A stretch of DNA of 42,783 nt. Source: Spongiactinospora gelatinilytica (GTDB lineage Bacteria; Actinomycetota; Actinomycetes; Streptosporangiales; Streptosporangiaceae). Shown one piece after another: positions 1 to 8,542 of the stretch. A program made the translations under genes and the position numbers. The stretch lies in contig NZ_POUA01000017.1 in the NCBI RefSeq assembly GCF_003236385.1, forward strand, positions 1 through 42,783, read 5' to 3'. Below the pieces are notes generated by a model. The model saw only the letters and a list, made by a program, of their open reading frames with translations, was not told the DNA's origin and did not search any database. The stretch's first letter is position 1, and every line of letters starts with the position of its first letter.

Positions 1-436
1 GTGGGGACGGGGGCGGGCAAAGCGGTCATGCGGGTTCCTCTGTTCTCACGGCACGGCTCTGAGACGGGCGGGCCGATGAGGGCCGCCGTTCAGAGGTGGT
101 GTTCGCGCATGAGCCGTTGATCGCTTCCCCGAGATCGGCACCGGCGCGCTCACAGTACGTGAGCATCGATCCCGCGGCCGACGGAAGCCAGCAAAAGTCA
201 TGAAAGTACCGGAACTGGTCAAAACCGGCGTGGCCGCTGTCGCGCGGCTCGGCGATCGTGGACGCGATGACATCGCACACGATGCTCATCCGTGCTGGAC
301 AGGAGGCTGCCGGCCGATCGGTGGGGCCTGTGCCGTACGGGTCGGTGCCGGGTCGGCGGCAGGCCGGTGAGGTACCGCATCAACATTCCGCGGGTGCTTC
401 GCGCCGGCGTCGTGGGCGCTTGGAGAGAGGTTCGAT
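1..436. other. Stretch with no supported gene upstream of the ferredoxin
   Basis: No frame on either strand gives a convincing protein. The minus strand at 26-289 is open for 87 codons and its translation contains a run rich in Trp, Phe, Tyr and His around the middle, which could be a degraded gene, but the N-terminus, ribosome site and family are not recognisable. I looked specifically for the haem-binding end of a cytochrome P450 on the plus strand, because ferredoxins like the next gene often follow one, and did not find it. A ribosome-binding stretch (gagagagg) just before 437 belongs to the ferredoxin gene. Confidence 0.5.
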
Positions 437-628
437 ATGGAAGTCACCGTCAACAAGCCGGCCTGCGTGGGCGCGGGCCAGTGCGCCCTGGTCGCCGACG
501 AGGTGTTCGACCAGGATGACGACGGCATCGTGATCATGCTGAAGAGCGTGATCGGCCCCGCTGACGAGGCGGCCGTGCGGCGGGCGGCCGCGTTGTGCCC
601 GTCGCACGCCATCAAGCTCGCGGAGTAG
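437..628 (+). CDS. [3Fe-4S]-type ferredoxin of P450 systems
   Basis: A 63-residue ferredoxin that would carry electrons from a reductase to a cytochrome P450 or similar oxygenase in the cytoplasm. Cys10, Cys16 and Cys54 (in ALCPSHAI) are the three ligands expected for a single 3Fe-4S cluster; the position that holds a fourth Cys in 4Fe-4S ferredoxins is Ala13. The acidic surface between residues 20 and 31 (DEVFDQDDDG) is typical of the family. The ATG is preceded by gagagagg at good spacing. The ferredoxin reductase gene follows after 6 bases, so the two are almost certainly co-transcribed. There is no intact P450 beside it; the only P450 in the window is a distant pseudogene at 17052. Confidence 0.9.
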   Translation: MEVTVNKPACVGAGQCALVADEVFDQDDDGIVIMLKSVIGPADEAAVRRAAALCPSHAIKLAE

Positions 629-634
629 CGCGGC

Positions 635-1828
635 ATGGAGTCCGGTACGCGATCGGACGTGCTCATCGCGGGCGCGTCGGTGGCGGGGCTGACCACGGCC
701 AGGACGCTGCGCGACGAGGGCTTCCCCGGGACGATCACGATGATCGGCGATGAGGACGCGCTGCCGTACGACCGGCCGCCGCTGTCAAAGCAGATCCTGA
801 CCGGCAAGTGGGACGTCGAGGAGTCCGCGTTGTGCAGTGAGGCGGACCTGGACCGGCTCGGGGTCCGGCTGCTGCTGGGTACGGCGGCGGTGTCGCTCGA
901 TCTTCCCGGGCGGGTGGTGACCACGGCGTCCGGCGGCGAGCTGCGTTACGGCACTCTCGTGGTGACCACGGGGACGTCTGCTCGGCGCCCGGCGTACGGC
1001 GCGGGCCTCGGCGGGGTCCACCTGCTGCGTACGCGCGCCGACGCCACGGCCCTGCGAGGCGACCTCGCCACGGCCCGGCACGCCGTCGTGGCCGGGGCGG
1101 GCGTCCTGGGCTCGGAGATCGCCGCCGCGCTGCGCGAGATCGGTGTCGCGGTGACCCTCGTCGGACGTTCCCGGCACCTGCGCCTCGGTCTGGCGGGCGA
1201 CCTGCTGTCGCCGCTCATCGGGCGGTTGCACCGTGCGAACGGCGTCGATCTGCGGCTCGGCGAAGAGGTCGCCGGGCTGCGCGGCGATGATCGGGTGTCG
1301 GCGGTGGTGCTGTCCGGTGGCGACGTGATCGAGACGGATTTCGTGGTCGCGGCCATCGGATGCGTGCCCAACACCGGGTGGCTCACGTCGAGCGGGCTCG
1401 ATGTCTCCGACGGGGTGGTCTGCGACCTCGCGGGCCGTGCCGCGCCCGGCGTCTTCGCCGCGGGCGACGTCGCGGCCTGGACCGATCCGCGTACGGGGGT
1501 CCCCGTCCGGGTCGAACACCAGCTCAACGCGGCCGAACAGGCGCGGCTCGTGGCCGGGACCATCGCCACCGGCACGACGCCCACCGCGCCGCCGGTGCCG
1601 TTCTTCTGGTCGGAACTGTTCGGGACCAGGATTCAGGTCTACGGGCACGGTGACGGTGACGGTACCTCGCTCGACACGATCGCGGGCGACGCGGGATCGG
1701 GGCGGTTCGTCGCCGCCGTCCAGCGGGACGGAATCGTCACCGGAATCGTCGGGTGGAACATGCCGCGCGATTTTCGTGCCGCCCGGGCTCATGTCGGGCG
1801 TCCGGCGGCGGAACTCAGCCGGCTTTGA
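635..1828 (+). CDS. FAD-dependent ferredoxin reductase
   Basis: A 397-residue NAD(P)H-ferredoxin reductase of the putidaredoxin-reductase/rhodocoxin-reductase type. The N-terminal FAD Rossmann motif is seen as AGASVAGL near residues 12-19, followed by the family signature YDRPPLSK near residue 50. A second dinucleotide motif (GAGVLGSE) near residues 154-161 binds NAD(P)H, and GVFAAGDVAAW near residue 270 is the C-terminal FAD contact. The C-terminal dimerisation-like domain carries FFWSELFGTRIQ, typical of the family. It follows the ferredoxin by 6 bases and would pass electrons to it. Length is normal. The oxygenase partner is not in this window, so the pair either serves a distant P450 or is left over from a lost one. 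Confidence 0.92.
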   Translation: MESGTRSDVLIAGASVAGLTTARTLRDEGFPGTITMIGDEDALPYDRPPLSKQILTGKWDVEESALCSEADLDRLGVRLLLGTAAVSLDLPGRVVTTASGGELRYGTLVVTTGTSARRPAYGAGLGGVHLLRTRADATALRGDLATARHAVVAGAGVLGSEIAAALREIGVAVTLVGRSRHLRLGLAGDLLSPLIGRLHRANGVDLRLGEEVAGLRGDDRVSAVVLSGGDVIETDFVVAAIGCVPNTGWLTSSGLDVSDGVVCDLAGRAAPGVFAAGDVAAWTDPRTGVPVRVEHQLNAAEQARLVAGTIATGTTPTAPPVPFFWSELFGTRIQVYGHGDGDGTSLDTIAGDAGSGRFVAAVQRDGIVTGIVGWNMPRDFRAARAHVGRPAAELSRL

Positions 1829-1863
1829 ATCGCCGATTCTTGGAAGAAAGGAAGGTGGCGATC

Positions 1864-2175
1864 GTGACGGACTCGCGCTGCACGATACGCGGCACCGCGA
1901 CCCGCCCATACTCCGCTGCCGTCACGATGCCCTTCGTCGGTACGCCGCGGCCGTTCGGGACCCGGCACGAGAGCGCGGGAATCGTGAGCCTGCTGCTGGG
2001 CGCGGGCCGTGACGCGGTGGCGCACATCAGCGCCGGTGGAACGGTCCTGTTGCCGTCCCACCGTGCCCAGATGGCGGAATCGAGGCCCGACCCGGCGCTG
2101 ATCTCGATGGCGGCGGAATTCGCGGGCATCCTGCCCATCTACCAGACGGGAGCTGTGTCCGTTGCCGGAGAATGA
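1864..2175 (+). CDS. Unrecognised 103-residue protein
   Basis: I do not recognise this protein. The GTG at 1864 is preceded by aggaagg at ribosome-site spacing; an in-frame GTG at 1855 and ATG at 1753 are possible but the latter would run through the end of the reductase gene. The product has a Thr/Arg-rich N-terminus, then a stretch with moderate hydrophobicity (AGIVSLLLGAGRDAVAHISAGG) and a hydrophobic C-terminal part. No signal peptide or clear motif is visible. It lies 35 bases after the reductase and its stop overlaps the start of the next gene, so it belongs to the same transcription unit. It may be a small accessory protein or a remnant of a larger gene. Confidence 0.45.
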   Translation: MTDSRCTIRGTATRPYSAAVTMPFVGTPRPFGTRHESAGIVSLLLGAGRDAVAHISAGGTVLLPSHRAQMAESRPDPALISMAAEFAGILPIYQTGAVSVAGE

Positions 2176-3115
2176 GCACTCTGACGCGATGATTCGCTGG
2201 GACACGCTTCCGCCCGGGGTTCCGGGGAGCGCGGAATGGTCGCATTCCGGCATCGCGCTGGACCGCGAGGGGAATCTGTACTGGGCCCACCCCGGCGGCG
2301 GGGCGCTGCTCGTCCGGCGGGCGCTCGACGGCAGAATCGCGCAGGTCGAGGTGCCGCTACTGGAGATCCACGGGATCACCTACGACCCGCGCGGGAGCGG
2401 CGCGCTCTGGCTCGCGGACCCCGGCTTCAAGGCCCGGCCGCCGGATTACGATTACGAGGCCCGGGAGGGGAGCGCGGGGCGCTTCGACCTTGCGACGCGC
2501 GAATTCACCGCGTTGCGCCCACCGGCGCATCCGGCGTACACGGGCGATTCCTGGCGGCCCACGTCCATCGCGGTCACCGGCCCCGCCGTTTTCGTCGCGG
2601 ACGGTTACGGCGCGAGTTTCGTCCACATTTTCGGCGAGCGCGGTCATGAAAGGACCATCGACGGCACGGAATCGGGAAAGCCGTTCGCCTGCCCGCACGG
2701 CCTGGTGATCGCCGAATCGGATCGCGGCCCGGAACTGATCGTGGCCGACCGGGGCAACCGCCGGCTGATGACCTTCGGCCTGGACGGCGAATATCGCGGC
2801 AGTTTCACCGACGTCCGGTTGCGGGCTCCGAGCTGCCTCGCCGTACGAGGGCGCGAACTCATCGTCACCGACCTCGACGGGGCGCTGACCGCGGTGGATC
2901 TGGAGAAGGACGCGCTGCGGCACATCGTCCCGTTTCCCGCCGCCGAAAAGCGCGAGGGCTGGCCGAATGATCGGCGCGATGGCACGCTGAGCCGGCCTCA
3001 CCTGGCGGAGGGAACGCTCAACAGCCCGCACGGGGTGGTGGTCGGGCCGGACGGCTCCATCTATCTCACCGAGTACGTCATCGGGGGCCGCGAGGTGCGC
3101 CTGACGCCACGGTAG
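2162..3115 (+). CDS. NHL/SMP-30-like beta-propeller protein
   Basis: A 317-residue protein built of repeats of the NHL/SMP-30 (gluconolactonase-like) beta-propeller kind: successive blocks with the pattern hydrophobic-VADxGNRRL (ELIVADRGNRRLMTFG near residue 195), GxxGALWLADPG near residue 78 and SPHGVVVGPDGSIYLTEY near residue 288. Such propellers include lactonases, peptidylglycine lyases and scaffold proteins, so the reaction cannot be named. I chose the TTG at 2162 because gggag lies at good spacing and it overlaps the stop of the upstream gene by 14 bases; ATG at 2189 is the alternative. There is no signal peptide, so it should be cytoplasmic. It sits between electron-transfer genes and an AraC regulator, which suggests a small catabolic or tailoring set. 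Confidence 0.75.
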   Translation: MPENEHSDAMIRWDTLPPGVPGSAEWSHSGIALDREGNLYWAHPGGGALLVRRALDGRIAQVEVPLLEIHGITYDPRGSGALWLADPGFKARPPDYDYEAREGSAGRFDLATREFTALRPPAHPAYTGDSWRPTSIAVTGPAVFVADGYGASFVHIFGERGHERTIDGTESGKPFACPHGLVIAESDRGPELIVADRGNRRLMTFGLDGEYRGSFTDVRLRAPSCLAVRGRELIVTDLDGALTAVDLEKDALRHIVPFPAAEKREGWPNDRRDGTLSRPHLAEGTLNSPHGVVVGPDGSIYLTEYVIGGREVRLTPR

Positions 3116-3187
3116 AGGAAATCGCCCCGGCGGCTACGCTGAGTGGTGAGCACGGGACCCGGCTGCGCGAGAGGAGGGCCACGGCCG

Positions 3188-4096
3188 ATGCGCGTCCTTT
3201 ACGAACATCTCGAACCGGAGTTCCCGGTGAACTGGCGTTACACGCGGTTCCGGGCACCTCGGCTGGAGGCGTACTGGCATTTCCATCCTGAGTACGAGCT
3301 GACCTACATCCTGCACGGGACCGGCACCCGGCTCGCCGGCAATTCCGTGGAGGAGTACCGGCCGGGAGACCTCGCGCTGTTCGGCCCCGATCTGCCGCAC
3401 ACGTATGTGACGACGCCGGAGAGCGAGCCGATCGAGGCGATCGTCATCCACTTCGCCCGGGATTTTCTCGGCGCGGAGTTCTTCGACTCGCCCGTGTTCG
3501 GGAACGTGCGGCGGATGCTCGACGACGCCCGGCGCGGCATCCGCTTTCCCGACGCGCTGCCCGCGCTCGAAGACCTGGGGCGGCTCACGCCCCCGGAACG
3601 CACGGTCGAGCTGCTTCGCACCCTCGTCATGCTGAGCCGGACGCCCTACATCCTGCTCGCGACGGGACGCAGCCCGTCGGTCCTCCATCAAAGTACGGCG
3701 GTGCGGATCCAGGCCATGATGAAGGCGATCCATTCCGGTTACACCACCCGGCTGTCGCTGGAGGACATCGCGGCTGCGGCGCACATGAACGCCAGCGCCG
3801 CCAGCCGGCTGTTCGCCCGAAGTACCGGTTTCACCGTCTCGCACTATGTGAACCTCGTGCGCGTCAACCGGGCATGCCAGTTGCTGCGGGACACCGACCG
3901 CTCGGTGTCCACGATCGCCGCGGATTCCGGTTTCGGCAACCTCTCCAATTTCAACCGGCGTTTCCGCGAACTCAAGAAGATGTCTCCCCGCGAATACCGG
4001 GCGAACTTCCGGGTCGAACTGGAAACCGTCCCGGTCACCGACCTCGACGCCCTCCGCCGCCATCGCACCCACGGCACCGCGGCCGTCCGGCGGTAG
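3188..4096 (+). CDS. AraC-family regulator with N-terminal cupin
   Basis: A 302-residue transcription regulator. Residues 1 to about 150 form a cupin-like sensing domain, with YWHFHPEYELTYILHGTGTR around residues 28-47 and YRPGDLALFGPDLPHTY around 57-73, the usual two cupin boxes. The AraC double helix-turn-helix lies at about residues 190-285: LSLEDIAAAAHMNASAASRLF is the first HTH and the second ends with SNFNRRFRELKKMSPREYR, the classical signature. The ATG at 3188 has gaggaggg upstream; GTG at 3143 in the same frame is less likely. It follows the propeller gene by 72 bases on the same strand and may control that group. The ligand of the cupin is unknown, most likely a sugar or small metabolite by family habit. 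Confidence 0.88.
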   Translation: MRVLYEHLEPEFPVNWRYTRFRAPRLEAYWHFHPEYELTYILHGTGTRLAGNSVEEYRPGDLALFGPDLPHTYVTTPESEPIEAIVIHFARDFLGAEFFDSPVFGNVRRMLDDARRGIRFPDALPALEDLGRLTPPERTVELLRTLVMLSRTPYILLATGRSPSVLHQSTAVRIQAMMKAIHSGYTTRLSLEDIAAAAHMNASAASRLFARSTGFTVSHYVNLVRVNRACQLLRDTDRSVSTIAADSGFGNLSNFNRRFRELKKMSPREYRANFRVELETVPVTDLDALRRHRTHGTAAVRR

Positions 4097-4103
4097 ACGG
4101 CGT

Positions 4104-4280
4104 GGTTTCCGGGCGGGCCTGGTCACAGCGCTGCTGCTCGGGATCGACCTCGGTACGTCGTTCAGTTCATTCTGGTCGGGGTTCGCCGCCATGTGCGCCG
4201 GGTTTCTGGTTTGCTCGGTGGTGTTCTCCGCCGTCACCTGGCCGCGGCCCACACCCCCGGACAACGAGGAGCCACGATGA
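4104..4280 (+). CDS. Short membrane ORF or fragment, start unclear
   Basis: This frame is open from inside the end of the AraC gene to a TGA at 4278-4280 that overlaps the ATG of the next gene (ATGA). Its translation from about 4116 reads like a real membrane segment (GLVTALLLGIDLG, then FWSGFAAMCAGFLVCSVVFSAV) followed by a Pro-rich charged tail. There is no ATG, GTG or TTG in a sensible position; CTG at 4119 is the only candidate. Either it starts at CTG, or an upstream single-base indel has cut it off from the GTG at 4102. The overlap with the next gene suggests translational coupling. Confidence 0.35.
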   Translation, partial: GFRAGLVTALLLGIDLGTSFSSFWSGFAAMCAGFLVCSVVFSAVTWPRPTPPDNEEPR

Positions 4281-4897
4281 GATCTCCGTCGCGGAACGCG
4301 GCCCCGCCCGCGACGTGGGTCTTGCTGGCGGGGGCCACGGCCGCAGGGCTGCTTCTCGGTCCCGTCAACCTGCTGGCCCAGGTGACGCTGCCCTATCCAT
4401 GGGCCAATCTGGCGAACTCCCCGGCCGTGTGGGCGGTCGCCGCCTTCGCCGTGGGCGTCTGGGGCGTCCGGGGCCTGGCGCGGGTGTCCGTGGCCGGGGC
4501 GCTCCTGCTCGTACTCGCCGTGGAGAGCTACTACGCGGCGGCCGTCGTCTTCCTCGGCGATGACAGCGCCACGCTCTACAACCCGGTGGCCTTCATCTGG
4601 ATGGGCTTCGGTGTCGTGGCGGGCGTCGTCTTCGGCACTGCCGGGGCCTGGTACCGGAGCAGCCGCAGGTGGCGGGCGAACATCGGGCTCGCCGCGCTGG
4701 GCGGGGTCTTCGTCGCCGAGGCGCTGAAGGACGTACTGTCGGGCGCGTTCGGCCTGCCCACGGCGCTGATCCTGACGGGGGTCGCGTTGCTGGTGCCCCT
4801 CGTGCTCGGCCGTTCGCGCCGCCATCGCCTGGAGAGCCTGGCGCTGGTCGTGCCGCTCGCGCTGGTCGGGCTGGTCGGCTACCTCATCGCCATGTGA
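4277..4897 (+). CDS. Integral membrane protein, DUF6518-like
   Basis: A 206-residue protein with about six hydrophobic segments and short loops: residues 13-35, 50-65, 70-90, 105-122, 135-155 and 165-205 by eye. The block LPYPWANLANSPAVWA near residues 38-53 is like a small uncharacterised actinobacterial membrane family that I associate with DUF6518; this assignment is from memory and tentative. No catalytic or transport motif is visible. ATG at 4277 is preceded by acgaggag. The upstream small membrane ORF overlaps it by 4 bases, so the two are probably translated together. Function unknown. Confidence 0.7.
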   Translation: MRSPSRNAAPPATWVLLAGATAAGLLLGPVNLLAQVTLPYPWANLANSPAVWAVAAFAVGVWGVRGLARVSVAGALLLVLAVESYYAAAVVFLGDDSATLYNPVAFIWMGFGVVAGVVFGTAGAWYRSSRRWRANIGLAALGGVFVAEALKDVLSGAFGLPTALILTGVALLVPLVLGRSRRHRLESLALVVPLALVGLVGYLIAM

Positions 4898-5066
4898 CCC
4901 CGTTCACGCAATTCTGCGCACCCAGGAAAGGACGGTGGACTCGGGCAGATGCCGTACCACCTTGCCCAGTGGGCTTCCTCCCACGCCCGATAAACGAGGT
5001 ACACCCGCACGCCCTCATTCGGTGATTCGACTTTTCCGCTGAATGGCGGCCACACCATAGCATCGA

Positions 5067-5676
5067 TCAGATCGAGAATCGCTCGAAGCGGAAGGCGGCC
5101 AGGGCGGCGTACTGACCCGGCCCAGGACCGGCAGGCCGTCGGCGGGGATGGGGCGTTCGCCCGCACGTACGCTCTCCAGGGTGGCACCGGTCAGCCCCGG
5201 GTACAGCGCGGACGCGTCGGCGAGCACGGTGTCGGCCGCGGACCGCCGCTCGTCGATCGCCGCGCCGTCGATCCGCGGGGTGTGCAACAGCAGCCGCCCG
5301 CCGCCGTCCGGGCGCAGGTGGACGTGCGGGGCGTGGACGACATGGGATATCCACACCGCGACCGGCGAGGTGCAGGCCACGACCCCGTGGGTGTTGCGCA
5401 TGGGCAGAGTCAGTCCCGCGAGTTCGGCGATATTCGCCGCTCGCGGCCCGGCGCAGTTAACCACGGCGTCCGCCGGCAACCGCCGCCCGCGGCCGCGAGC
5501 CGGTGGTAGGCCTGTGGCCTCCTGCCACAGGAGTTGATCCACGAGAACGTCGCGCCGGACGTACCCTGTCCCGGAGCGCCGCCGTCCACGACCGTTACCC
5601 GCGCTCCCCGCCTGGTCAGCCCCGCGGCCACCGCCGCGCCGTAGAGACCGGCACCGATGACCACCACATGCGCCAT
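5067..5676 (-). pseudogene. Collapsed DAO-family FAD-dependent oxidoreductase
   Basis: The minus strand starts well: ATG at 5676 with aaggaagg upstream and a classical FAD Rossmann motif (VVIGAGLYGAAVAAGL, residues 4-19), followed by the DAO-type SGATFSWINS. The frame is then lost near 5500 and the translation resumes in another frame with LPADAVVNCAGPRAANIAELAG, the middle of the same family, and runs to PADGLPVLG near 5115. The end (ALAAFRFERFSI, stop at 5067) lies in a third frame. Enzymes of this family have about 370-400 residues; only about 200 remain, so at least two internal deletions have occurred. It would once have oxidised an amine or amino acid. It is almost certainly inactive. 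Confidence 0.8.
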
Positions 5677-5846
5677 GACGAACCCTTCCTTTCTGGGGAT
5701 GGTTCCTCCTAGTGGCTCAGTCCGGTGACAGATCCGGCAATCCCGGTTTGTCCGGTACTTGTCCCGGCCGTTCGTCCGGTGTACGCCTGGGCTGCCGGAC
5801 CTGGCGCGGAGGAGGCAGGGTAGGCGGCGGCGAGCTTCTGGCCCGG

Positions 5847-6694
5847 GTGGCGACCGTTCGGACGGTCGGGGAATTCGCGGACTGCCTGTCGGAGCTCCGG
5901 CGATCCCAGCGGCCGGCGTTGTCGCTGCGTGAGCTGGAGCAGTGGGGGGTGGGTCATCGGCGGCCACTGCCGACCTCGACCGTGCACGACGTGCTGAAGG
6001 GGGTCCGGCCGCCTCGGCGTCCCCGCTCAGGAACCTGCCTGCGGCCTTCCAGGTCCACGACGAGCAGCAGGTGCGGGTGTGGCTTGAGGCCTTGGACCGG
6101 GTGGAGGGCGACCGGGGCGCCCCCCGGCGGCGCAGCAGGTCCGAGCAGGAGTTCGGGCCGGTCTCGGCCACGCGGTTCTGCGTCGGACGCCAGTACGTAC
6201 ACGAGATCGCCGGGCGGATCGGGCAGGCGCGGGAGGATGTGTGGCTCTGGGGGGCGATCCTGCCGATGTACCTGCCCTTCCTGCGGCCCTACATCCACCG
6301 GGCGCTCACCCGGGGAGTCCTGGTCAGGGTGCTGCTGATCACGCGGGCAGGGGCGGCGATGACCATGGCCGCGTTCCGCTCGGCCGATTCCGACATCGGC
6401 CACCTCCAGGAGGCCCTGCACAACAACCTGGACACCCTGCACCGGCTCGGAGCCGAACGTCCCGGTCTGCACCTGCGCCTGATCGACTACCTGCCGCCCT
6501 ACACCTTGTACGCCTACGACCCCGGACTCCCGAACGGGCGCATGAACCTGCGTCTGATGTCCTTTCACGGCGACTACGACGTACGGCCCACCTTCAGCGT
6601 CGAGCGGACCCGAGACGGCGACTGGTTCGACTATTTCTACGAACGATTCACCCTCGTCTGGCACAACGCGAGATCCGATCCTCAAGACCGGTGA
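5847..6694 (+). pseudogene. HTH protein with PLD-like C-terminal domain, frameshifted
   Basis: The first part, from GTG 5847, reads as an XRE-like actinomycete regulator N-terminus (TVGEFADCLSELRRSQRPAL, then STVHDVLKGVRPP). Near 6013 the coding switches frame and continues with VHDEQQVRVWLEALDRVEG and a well-conserved C-terminal domain (WLWGAILPMYLPFL, then VRVLLITRAG, and SFHGDYDVRPTFSVERTRDGDWFDYFYERF) to the stop at 6694. The C-terminal half resembles the phospholipase-D-fold domain, catalogued as DUF5919 as far as I recall, found in such regulators. A single lost base at CCGCC/TCGGCG would restore one protein of about 280 residues. It is a recent frameshift, a sequencing error, or two separate products; the downstream half could still be made from a GTG or ATG near 5942. 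Confidence 0.65.
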
Positions 6695-6739
6695 ACCATT
6701 GGACGACGGCACGAATCACGTCGAACGACTCGACCACCT

Positions 6740-7816
6740 CTAGGCACGGGTCTCTGTGAAGGCCACGACGAGTTCCAGGCCGCCTCCCGGGTTGGGGCTT
6801 GCGTGGACGGTGGCGCCGTGGGCCTTGGCGATCGAGGCGACTATCGACAGTCCGAGGCCGGCGCCTTGTTCGCGGGTGGTCTGGAGACGCCGGAAGGGCT
6901 CGAAGAGATCGCCGAAGCGTCCCTCTGGCACGTCGGGGCCGGTGTTGCGGACCGTCAGGGCTCCGTGGGAGAGCGTCACCTCGACGGTTCCGCCGGGATG
7001 GTTGTAGCGGATCGCGTTGTCGATGAGGTTGGTGACGAGGCGGTTGAGCAGGACGGGGTCTCCATCGACGACGAACGGCTCCGCCCGTGCCGTCATGGTG
7101 ATCCCGCCTGCGACCTTCTCCGCCAGCACGAGCCGTACCACCTCGTCCAAGGCCACCGGACTCCGCTTGTCCAGGCCGTGTTCCGCCTGGGCCAGGACCA
7201 GCAAGGCGTCGATGAGGTTCTCCGCGCGGCGGTTGTGGAGCAGGAGCGTACGGCGGATCTCGCCGATGTCGTCCGGCAGCCCGATCTCGATCGCCGCCCG
7301 CTGGACGGCCAGTGGGGTGCGCAGTTCGTGGGACGCGTTCGCGATGAACCGGCGCTGCCCCGCGACGGACCGTTCGAGCCGGTCGAGCATCGCGTCGAAG
7401 GTGTCGGCCAGTTCCTTCAGCTCGTCCTGCGGCCCGGACAGCGCGATCCGTTCGTGCAGGGTGGACAGGGACAGCCGCTGCGCGGTGGCGGTGATCCGGT
7501 GGACGGGCCGCAGCATACGCCCGGCGACCAGCCGGCCCACGACCAGCGAGACCAGCGTCAGGGCCCCGACCGTCAACCACGTCACCTCCCACTGGTAGCC
7601 GATCACGTCGTTCACCAGCTCGGGCAGCGGCGGACGGGACGGCCGCTCGCCCGGCAGCCCTGGCACGGGCGGCGCCACCGCGCCCGGGGGCAGCCGCGCG
7701 ATCCGCGTGTCCAGCGTCCGGCGCAGCAGCAGGTTGACCGTGACCAGCAGTACGACCGAGCTCAGCAGGAACAGCCCGGAGTAGATCAGCGTGAGCCGTA
7801 CCCGGATCGTCGTCAC
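6740..7816 (-). CDS. Sensor histidine kinase (HAMP-type)
   Basis: A 358-residue membrane sensor kinase. TM1 lies at residues 10-31, followed by a short Pro-rich outside loop and TM2 at about 80-97; a HAMP domain follows at about 98-150. The HisKA box is FIANASHELRTPLA with the phospho-accepting His163. The ATPase domain shows LVTNLIDNAIRYNHPGG (N box), VRNTGPDVPEG (G1) and QGAGLGLSIVASIAKAHG (G2). I chose GTG 7816, which overlaps the response regulator stop by 4 bases; the longer open frame to 7933 is inside the regulator gene. It would phosphorylate the response regulator encoded just upstream. The short periplasmic loop suggests a membrane or envelope signal. Confidence 0.92.
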   Translation of the reverse strand: MTTIRVRLTLIYSGLFLLSSVVLLVTVNLLLRRTLDTRIARLPPGAVAPPVPGLPGERPSRPPLPELVNDVIGYQWEVTWLTVGALTLVSLVVGRLVAGRMLRPVHRITATAQRLSLSTLHERIALSGPQDELKELADTFDAMLDRLERSVAGQRRFIANASHELRTPLAVQRAAIEIGLPDDIGEIRRTLLLHNRRAENLIDALLVLAQAEHGLDKRSPVALDEVVRLVLAEKVAGGITMTARAEPFVVDGDPVLLNRLVTNLIDNAIRYNHPGGTVEVTLSHGALTVRNTGPDVPEGRFGDLFEPFRRLQTTREQGAGLGLSIVASIAKAHGATVHASPNPGGGLELVVAFTETRA

Positions 7817-8478
7817 AGCAGGTAGCCCGCGCCGGGAATGGTGTGGATGCACGGCGGGTCGCCCAGTTTGGCGCGCAGGCGGCTGACCACGACCCGCACC
7901 ACCGTGGTGAAGGGGTCGGTGTGCTCGTCCCACGCCTCCTCGAGCAGCCGTTCGGCGCTCACCACCGCGCCGTCGGCCCGCATCAGCACCTCCAGCACCG
8001 CGAACTCCTTGAGCGACAGGTGCAGGTGCCGCCCGTCCCGCGCGGCCTGTAGCCGGTGGGTGTCGAGCACGATGCCGTGCCGGGCCAGCACCGGCGGTAC
8101 GTGCGGCCGGCTGCGCCGTCCCAAGGCCCGTACCCGGGCGACCAACTCGGCGTAGTCGAAAGGCTTGGGCAGGTAGTCGTCGGCGCCCATGCCGAGGCCC
8201 GCCACCCGCTCCGGAACCGACGCCGCCGCCGTCATCATCAGGATCCGGGTACGGCTGCCGCGCCCGACCAGCTCACGGCAGACGAGGTCGCCGTGCATCT
8301 CCGGCAGGTCGCGATCCAGTACGAGGACGTCGTAGTCGTGTACCGCCAGCCGTTCGACCGCGGCGAGTCCGTCGTACACCACGTCAACGGCCATGGCGTG
8401 GCGGCGCAGCCCCACCGCCACGAGATCGGCGAGGTCACGTTCGTCTTCGGCCACCAGAACCCGCATGCCGATGTGCAT
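7813..8478 (-). CDS. OmpR/PhoB-family response regulator
   Basis: A 221-residue two-component regulator. The receiver domain shows the acidic pair Glu11-Asp12, the phospho-acceptor Asp55 in VLVLDRDLPE and the conserved Lys in DDYLPKPFDYAEL near residue 105. The C-terminal winged helix (residues about 125-221) has LSLKEFAVLEVLMRADGAVVS and the recognition helix VVRVVVSRLRAKLG. ATG 8478 and ATG 8466 are both possible; neither has a clear ribosome site, so the message may be leaderless. It is co-transcribed with the kinase through a 4-base overlap and is divergent from the S41 protease gene, 64 bases away, a plausible target of the system. Confidence 0.93.
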   Translation of the reverse strand: MHIGMRVLVAEDERDLADLVAVGLRRHAMAVDVVYDGLAAVERLAVHDYDVLVLDRDLPEMHGDLVCRELVGRGSRTRILMMTAAASVPERVAGLGMGADDYLPKPFDYAELVARVRALGRRSRPHVPPVLARHGIVLDTHRLQAARDGRHLHLSLKEFAVLEVLMRADGAVVSAERLLEEAWDEHTDPFTTVVRVVVSRLRAKLGDPPCIHTIPGAGYLL

Positions 8479-8542
8479 ACACCAATGGCGGTTACAGCCG
8501 CGTTAACCATCGCGTTCACGGCCGGGAAACCCGTCCCCGGCC

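Noticed and set aside
26-289. Minus-strand 87-codon ORF at the left edge
   Set aside because: Somewhat protein-like in its middle but no family, ribosome site or neighbour support; left as an uncertain stretch.
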